Source: a bacterium (GTDB taxonomy: Bacteria > Actinomycetota > Acidimicrobiia > Spongiisociales > UBA5794). From it: a DNA stretch of 48,844 nt. The notes below the pieces were generated by a model that saw only the letters and a program-made list of their open reading frames with translations, searched no databases and was not told the origin of the DNA. The stretch lies in contig JAAETI010000933.1 of assembly GCA_024228555.1 (NCBI GenBank), positions 1 to 48,844 on the forward strand. Direction: 5' to 3'. Positions 44,440-48,844 of the stretch are shown one piece after another (position 1 is the first letter of the stretch; each line of letters opens with the position of its first letter). The translations under genes and the position numbers were made by a program.

Positions 44440-45153
44440 TCATCGACGAAACACCCGACCACCTTGAGTGTTCATCCAGCGCACTCCCAGTAGTCGCGGT
44501 ATTTGCTCTTGACCAACATATCCAGGTTCGGTTGCTATCGCGGCTTTGCTGAGACCAACCTCAACAAATCGTTCCAATACCCAACCGGCCTCCGCGGCGG
44601 CGTTGAGGATGTCCGCCAGCGGTCGGTGATAGAACGTTACGGCCGCTCCGTCGGTCTGCAACGAGCAAGCCGCCGCTTCGAAGTAGTTGCCCCATCTCCA
44701 CAACACTTCGCCGTCATTCGGATCGAGCAACGGCCCTGCACCCTCGGCAGTAAAAGCGGGATGATTCATCACGAGCACCAACGCTCCTCCATCACGAACG
44801 ATGCGGCTCGCACTCGCAAAGATCCGCTCATCAGCAAGGTGTTCGAAAACCAGCACGGCATAGGCGAGGTCGATAGCGCCGTCGCGAACCCAGCCAAGAT
44901 CGGGCAATGCAGACCGCACAACCGGGCCGGCCGACTTAGCTCGAGCCAAGAGCTGCGGCGAGATATCACAGCCGACCACAGGGTTGGCGATGGCCCGCAT
45001 TGCCTGACCCTCTCCACACCCCAGATCCAGCAGAAGCTCGCTCTGGGCTCCGATGAGATCGATAGCGAGGGGCAACACATCCAATTTGTAGATGGGGTCG
45101 TCGGCGATCTCTTCCAACCACCAGTCGGCGTGATCGATCCACTCCCTCGTCAT
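44440..45153 (-). CDS. Class I SAM-dependent methyltransferase
   Basis: A 237-residue methyltransferase. The SAM motif [16 protein letters not shown] near residue 40, [16 protein letters not shown], the motif IV-like region [17 protein letters not shown] and a later [12 protein letters not shown] fit the small-molecule methyltransferase group. The first 25 residues are rich in tryptophan and acidic groups. The ATG overlaps the uvrA stop by 4 bases, so it is read from the uvrA message. The substrate is unknown; nothing nearby defines a pathway. Confidence 0.85.
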   Translation of the reverse strand: MTREWIDHADWWLEEIADDPIYKLDVLPLAIDLIGAQSELLLDLGCGEGQAMRAIANPVVGCDISPQLLARAKSAGPVVRSALPDLGWVRDGAIDLAYAVLVFEHLADERIFASASRIVRDGGALVLVMNHPAFTAEGAGPLLDPNDGEVLWRWGNYFEAAACSLQTDGAAVTFYHRPLADILNAAAEAGWVLERFVEVGLSKAAIATEPGYVGQEQIPRLLGVRWMNTQGGRVFRR

Positions 45154-47981
45154 GGTGCGGCGACGAGAACGTCCCTCAAGAACTTGCCGGTGTACGACTC
45201 CGGCACGGCGACCACATCCTCGGGAGTGCCGACTGCAACAAGGCGGCCCCCATCTTCTCCGCCCTCGGGACCAAGATCGATGATCCAGTCGGCAGTCTTG
45301 ATGACGTCCAGATTGTGTTCTATCACGACAACTGTATTCCCGGCGTCGACCAGACGATGGAGCACTCCGAGCAGCTTGCGCACATCCTCGAAATGAAGAC
45401 CAGTCGTCGGCTCGTCGAGTATGTAGAAGGTGCGTCCTGTCGATCGTTTCCCCAGCTCGGACGCAAGCTTGACCCGCTGCGCCTCGCCTCCAGACAGCGT
45501 TGGTGCCGGCTGACCCAACCTGACGTAGCCGAGTCCCACGTCGTAGAGAGTCTCGAGAACCCTGGCGATCCGCGGCTGGTTCTCAAAAAAGTGCAGAGCT
45601 TCTTCGACAGACATGGCGAGCACATCAGCGATCGAGTGGCCTTTGAACGAAATCTGCAGGGTGTCGCGGTTGTAGCGTTTCCCCTTACACACCTCGCAGG
45701 GGATGTACACGTCCGGAAGGAAGTGCATCTCAATGCGGATCGTGCCATCTCCCTTGCAGGTTTCACAGCGACCGCCGGCGACATTGAATGAGAAACGACC
45801 CGGCTTGTAGCCCCGCATCTTGGCATCGGTAGTTGCGGCGAACAGCTCGCGAATCGCACCAAAGACCTTTGTGTAGGTTGCCGCGTTCGAACGCGGCGTC
45901 CGGCCTATCGGAGACTGATCAATGTTGATGACCTTGTCGATCTGATCGGCGCCGACCAAACGACGGTGCCGTCCCGGTTGCGCATGGGAACCGTGCAGCT
46001 CGTGATGTAGGCCCTTCGAAAGAATCTCCTGAACCAACGACGACTTCCCGCTGCCGGAAACGCCGGTCACTGCCGTAAGCTTCCCCAAAGGAAACTCGAT
46101 CGACACATCGCTGAGATTGTTCTCGGCAGCACCCTGGACTTCGATCGCACCGCCGTTGCCGATTCTTCGAATCTCGGGAACAGCGATGCTCCGCCTTCCG
46201 GCGAGATAGTCGCCGGTTATGGACTTTGACGACTTCATGATGTCCTTCAGAGCCCCTTCAGCAACGATCTTGCCACCATGAGCTCCGGCTCCGGGGCCGA
46301 TATCGACGATGTGGTCGGCGATGCGAATGGTCTCCTCATCGTGCTCAACCACGATGAGCGTGTTGCCGAGGTCGCGGAGCCGGATCAGGGTTTCGATGAG
46401 ACGTTGATTGTCACGCTGGTGCAGACCGATCGAGGGCTCATCAAGGATGTAGAGCACCCCGACCAGCCCGGATCCGATCTGGGTTGCCAGTCGGATGCGT
46501 TGCGCTTCTCCCCCGGCCAGCGTTGCCGCGGACCGCATCAACGTCAGATAGTCGAGCCCGACGTCGACAAGGAACGAGAGCCGAGCCTCGACCTCCTTGA
46601 CTACCAACCGGGCGATCTGCAGATCACGCTCGCTTAGCTCCAATTCGCGCAGCCATTCGACAGCACGTCGTAGCGACAATGTCGACAACTCAAAGATGTT
46701 CTTGCTGGCAACGGTCACCGAAAGCGACACCGGGTTGAGCCGTCCCCCACCGCATTCGACGCACGGAACTTCGCGCATGAACTGCCGATATTGCTCACGG
46801 GCACCGTCGGACTCAGCGTCGCGATAGCGACGTTGCAGCCATGGCACTACGCCCTCGTAGGTTGTCTCGTAACGGCGCTGTCGGCCAAAACGATTTTGAT
46901 AGGTGACGGTGTAGGGCTTGCCCCCGCCACCGTTGATGAGCAGATTCTGATGTTTCTTCGACAGCTTGCGGAAGGGTCGATCGATATCGATGCCTTCCTC
47001 TTCTGCAACGGAAGCGAGTAGCCGCTGGAAGTAGCGCATGCGATGACGCCCCGCCCATGGAGCCATCACCCCCTCCGCGATGCTCTTGTCGTGCTGCGGG
47101 ATAGCGAGATCGGCATCGACCTGATACCTGGTTCCAATGCCGCTGCACGATGTGCACGCTCCGTATGGGCTGTTGAATGAGAAGTTACGAGGCTGAAGCT
47201 CCTCGAACGAGAGGCCGCATTCGGGACAGGCAAAGTGTTGGCTGAACGTGAGAGTGGGACCGTCGATGATGTCGATGAGTGCCACACCCTCTGCGAGGGA
47301 GAGCGCGGTCTCCAACGAGTCGGTTAGCCGCTGCTCGATTCCTGCTTTGCGAACCAACCGATCGACCACAACTTCGATGGTGTGCTGGAAGTAGCGATCA
47401 AGTTTGATGTCGTCAGTGAGATCGCGGACCTCGCCGTCGATCCGGGCCCGGCTGAAACCATCCTTCATCAGATCGGCCAGCAGGGATTCGTATTCACCCT
47501 TGCGCCCCTGGACGACCGGAGCCAGGACCTGGAATCGTGAGCCTTCCTCGAGATCGAGAATCTGGTCAACTATTTGCTGCGGTGTCTGCCTGGCCACGAC
47601 GGAGCCGTCGTTGGGACAATGGGGAACGCCGATACGGGCGTACATCAAACGCAGGTAGTCATGGATCTCGGTAACCGTCCCGACAGTGGAGCGGGGGTTT
47701 CTGCTTGCCGTCTTCTGGTCGATTGAAATGGCTGGTGAAAGCCCTTCGATGAAGTCAACGTCAGGCTTGTCCATCTGCCCGAGAAACTGTCTGGCGTACG
47801 CCGAGAGGCTCTCAACATATCGGCGCTGGCCCTCGGCATAGATGGTGTCGAATGCCAGGGACGATTTGCCCGAGCCGGAGATGCCGGTGAAGACAATCAA
47901 CTGATCGCGCGGCAACTCCAAATCCACGTTGGCGAGATTGTGCTCGCGAGCACCCTTTACGATGATTTTTTCGATACCCAC
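45150..47981 (-). CDS. uvrA: Excinuclease ABC subunit A
   Basis: A 943-residue damage-recognition ATPase of nucleotide excision repair. Two ABC ATPase modules: Walker [17 protein letters not shown] in the first and [15 protein letters not shown] in the second, with the signatures [12 protein letters not shown] and [12 protein letters not shown]. Zinc-finger cysteines are seen at CPECG and CTSCSG, and at CETCKG and CEVCKG. The GTG start at 47981 has GGAGG about 10 bases upstream. A PafBC-like promoter is placed 45-67 bases before it, so uvrA may be induced by DNA damage. It runs on into the methyltransferase. Confidence 0.98.
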   Translation of the reverse strand: MGIEKIIVKGAREHNLANVDLELPRDQLIVFTGISGSGKSSLAFDTIYAEGQRRYVESLSAYARQFLGQMDKPDVDFIEGLSPAISIDQKTASRNPRSTVGTVTEIHDYLRLMYARIGVPHCPNDGSVVARQTPQQIVDQILDLEEGSRFQVLAPVVQGRKGEYESLLADLMKDGFSRARIDGEVRDLTDDIKLDRYFQHTIEVVVDRLVRKAGIEQRLTDSLETALSLAEGVALIDIIDGPTLTFSQHFACPECGLSFEELQPRNFSFNSPYGACTSCSGIGTRYQVDADLAIPQHDKSIAEGVMAPWAGRHRMRYFQRLLASVAEEEGIDIDRPFRKLSKKHQNLLINGGGGKPYTVTYQNRFGRQRRYETTYEGVVPWLQRRYRDAESDGAREQYRQFMREVPCVECGGGRLNPVSLSVTVASKNIFELSTLSLRRAVEWLRELELSERDLQIARLVVKEVEARLSFLVDVGLDYLTLMRSAATLAGGEAQRIRLATQIGSGLVGVLYILDEPSIGLHQRDNQRLIETLIRLRDLGNTLIVVEHDEETIRIADHIVDIGPGAGAHGGKIVAEGALKDIMKSSKSITGDYLAGRRSIAVPEIRRIGNGGAIEVQGAAENNLSDVSIEFPLGKLTAVTGVSGSGKSSLVQEILSKGLHHELHGSHAQPGRHRRLVGADQIDKVINIDQSPIGRTPRSNAATYTKVFGAIRELFAATTDAKMRGYKPGRFSFNVAGGRCETCKGDGTIRIEMHFLPDVYIPCEVCKGKRYNRDTLQISFKGHSIADVLAMSVEEALHFFENQPRIARVLETLYDVGLGYVRLGQPAPTLSGGEAQRVKLASELGKRSTGRTFYILDEPTTGLHFEDVRKLLGVLHRLVDAGNTVVVIEHNLDVIKTADWIIDLGPEGGEDGGRLVAVGTPEDVVAVPESYTGKFLRDVLVAAP

Positions 47982-48025
47982 GGGTGCGCCGTCCTCCGCC
48001 TCTGTTCGCTGCGCGACCGTCGGCG

Positions 48026-48048
48026 ATTGTAGTTGGGGGGTGTGACAC
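48026..48048 (-). promoter_or_regulatory. PafBC/RecA-NDp-like promoter upstream of uvrA
   Basis: GTGTCACAC (48048-48040), an 8-base spacer, and TACAAT (48031-48026) on the minus strand. The mycobacterial DNA-damage promoter recognised by PafBC has TTGTC[A/G]GTG, eight bases, then TAnnnT. Here the core TGTCA, the spacer length and the -10 fit; the final GTG does not. Expected transcript start is about 38 bases before the uvrA GTG. Confidence 0.4.
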
Positions 48049-48074
48049 GAAACGTCGGGGATGTCACCGAGCGT

Positions 48075-48844
48075 TCAGCGTTGGCCGGCGCCCGATCCAG
48101 CCAGCGCACGACATTCGTGTGCATGACACAGCAGCAGCGCCACGGCGATCCATGCCAGCGGACCCAGTGGCGACCAACCCAACGTACTGGTCGCCAGCTG
48201 CGTCCAAGATAGGGCTAGGGCACCGCCAACCAATACCACGGTGCGGGATCCAGGAGCCAACAACAAGACAACAAGGCCGAAGAGCAGAAGACCGGTGTCG
48301 TAATACAGGGTTTGCGGGGCAACCACCACCACCGCTGCCGCGGCCAACGCCCATCTCCCCAACGCATTCTCGTTGGGATGCTTCCACCAGTAGAAGGCAA
48401 CAAGAGCACCGACAAGTGCAGCGAGTGAGTATCCAAGCAGCCAGGCGGCGGGTGACCCCGGACCGAGAGCATTCTCCAAGAACCCGGCAAAGGAAACGAA
48501 GTTGGCTCCATTTGCGTCCAGATTCAGGTCGCGGAATGCTCCCGCTTGCGTCCACCAGTCCCCGACCCACTCGCCTCCCATCAACAGCGTCGAAACCGCA
48601 TAGAGCACTGCGGCGCCGGCTCCCCACCCGGCCAGCATCCGCCATCTCCTGCCGACAATCAGCAAAGGGAAGATAACCAACCCGAACTGTGGTTTGAACA
48701 GGAGCAGAGCGGCCGCAACGCCGGCGAGCACCGGTTTGTCATCGTGGTCCAGCCGCAGCGCTACCGCAAAGAGCAGCATGCTGATCGTCGTGTTCTGGCC
48801 ACCGGGCACCGCCCGCAGGACCGGGTAGAAGGCCAAAGCCACCA
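48075..48844 (-). CDS. GT87-type membrane mannosyltransferase (DUF2029), C-terminal part
   Basis: About 256 residues of a polytopic membrane protein, cut by the right edge of the window. The block VPGGQNTTISMLLFAVALRL and the AAALLLFKPQFGLVIFPLL helix match the GT87/DUF2029 family of polyprenol-phosphate-mannose-dependent transferases (relatives PimE and other glycolipid enzymes). Seven or so hydrophobic helices follow to the C-terminus. The catalytic N-terminal loops are outside the window. Together with the GT2 enzyme at 1138-1857 this hints at mannosylated envelope lipids. It is upstream of uvrA on the same strand with 93 bases between them. Confidence 0.75.
   Translation of the reverse strand, partial: VALAFYPVLRAVPGGQNTTISMLLFAVALRLDHDDKPVLAGVAAALLLFKPQFGLVIFPLLIVGRRWRMLAGWGAGAAVLYAVSTLLMGGEWVGDWWTQAGAFRDLNLDANGANFVSFAGFLENALGPGSPAAWLLGYSLAALVGALVAFYWWKHPNENALGRWALAAAAVVVVAPQTLYYDTGLLLFGLVVLLLAPGSRTVVLVGGALALSWTQLATSTLGWSPLGPLAWIAVALLLCHAHECRALAGSGAGQR

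Overview
This window (roughly 60% G+C by eye) comes from an actinobacterium. The evidence is a complete Pup-proteasome locus (ARC/Mpa ATPase, Dop, Pup, PrcB, PrcA, PafA) with the companion regulators PafB and PafC, a HelY-type helicase, a DUF4193 protein and a DivIVA-like protein. Cysteine-containing S-layer-homology repeats fused to a VanW domain and the long threonine/alanine-rich linkers of the lipoproteins would fit Acidimicrobiia or a related deep actinobacterial class; that class-level placement is inference.

Layout. (1) 1-6879, minus strand: one dense run, tatA-tatC-helY-DagK-type lipid kinase-DUF4193-polyprenol-phosphate mannosyltransferase-like GT2-GNAT-M20 peptidase (cut by the window edge). 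Most of its junctions overlap. (2) 7011-10686, minus: pafA-pafB-pafC and a small zinc-ribbon protein. (3) 10764-15875: a small plus-strand DUF2007 gene converges on the five-gene minus-strand operon arc-dop-pup-prcB-prcA, in which every junction overlaps. (4) 16023-17937: a divergent ferredoxin, then (minus) trmI preceded by four very small membrane proteins, one of 32 residues. (5) 18041-22770, plus: an MFS exporter, an EamA-type exporter and the Lon protease. (6) 23030-26677, minus: an SLH-VanW exported protein, a DivIVA-like coiled-coil protein, an OmpA-like protein and a 41-residue membrane protein. (7) 27113-33750: tRNA-Leu(GAG) and an oligopeptide ABC transporter (oppB, oppC, oppD, oppF and a lipoprotein binding protein). 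(8) 33799-44084, minus: secG, gpmA, a second binding protein, then the conserved block uvrC-rapZ-yvcK-gap-pgk-tpiA, without whiA. (9) 44167-48844, minus: a small unknown protein, a methyltransferase, uvrA and the end of a GT87-type membrane mannosyltransferase.

How the genes connect. Protein turnover dominates the first half. PafA joins Pup to targets, Dop removes it, ARC unfolds tagged proteins into the PrcA/PrcB chamber, and Lon supplies a second ATP-dependent protease. PafB/PafC-type WYL proteins are known DNA-damage activators in mycobacteria, and a PafBC-like promoter sits in front of uvrA here. Central glycolysis (gap, pgk, tpiA, gpmA), export (tatA, tatC, secG), peptide uptake and envelope building (mannosyltransferases, VanW/SLH, OmpA-like) make up the rest. 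Most of the window is conserved housekeeping DNA. I see no insertion sequence, prophage, CRISPR array or clear defence island. The least explained items are the small membrane proteins at 17092-17937 and 23030-23155, the matching extra membrane hairpins in both Opp permeases, and the missing whiA.
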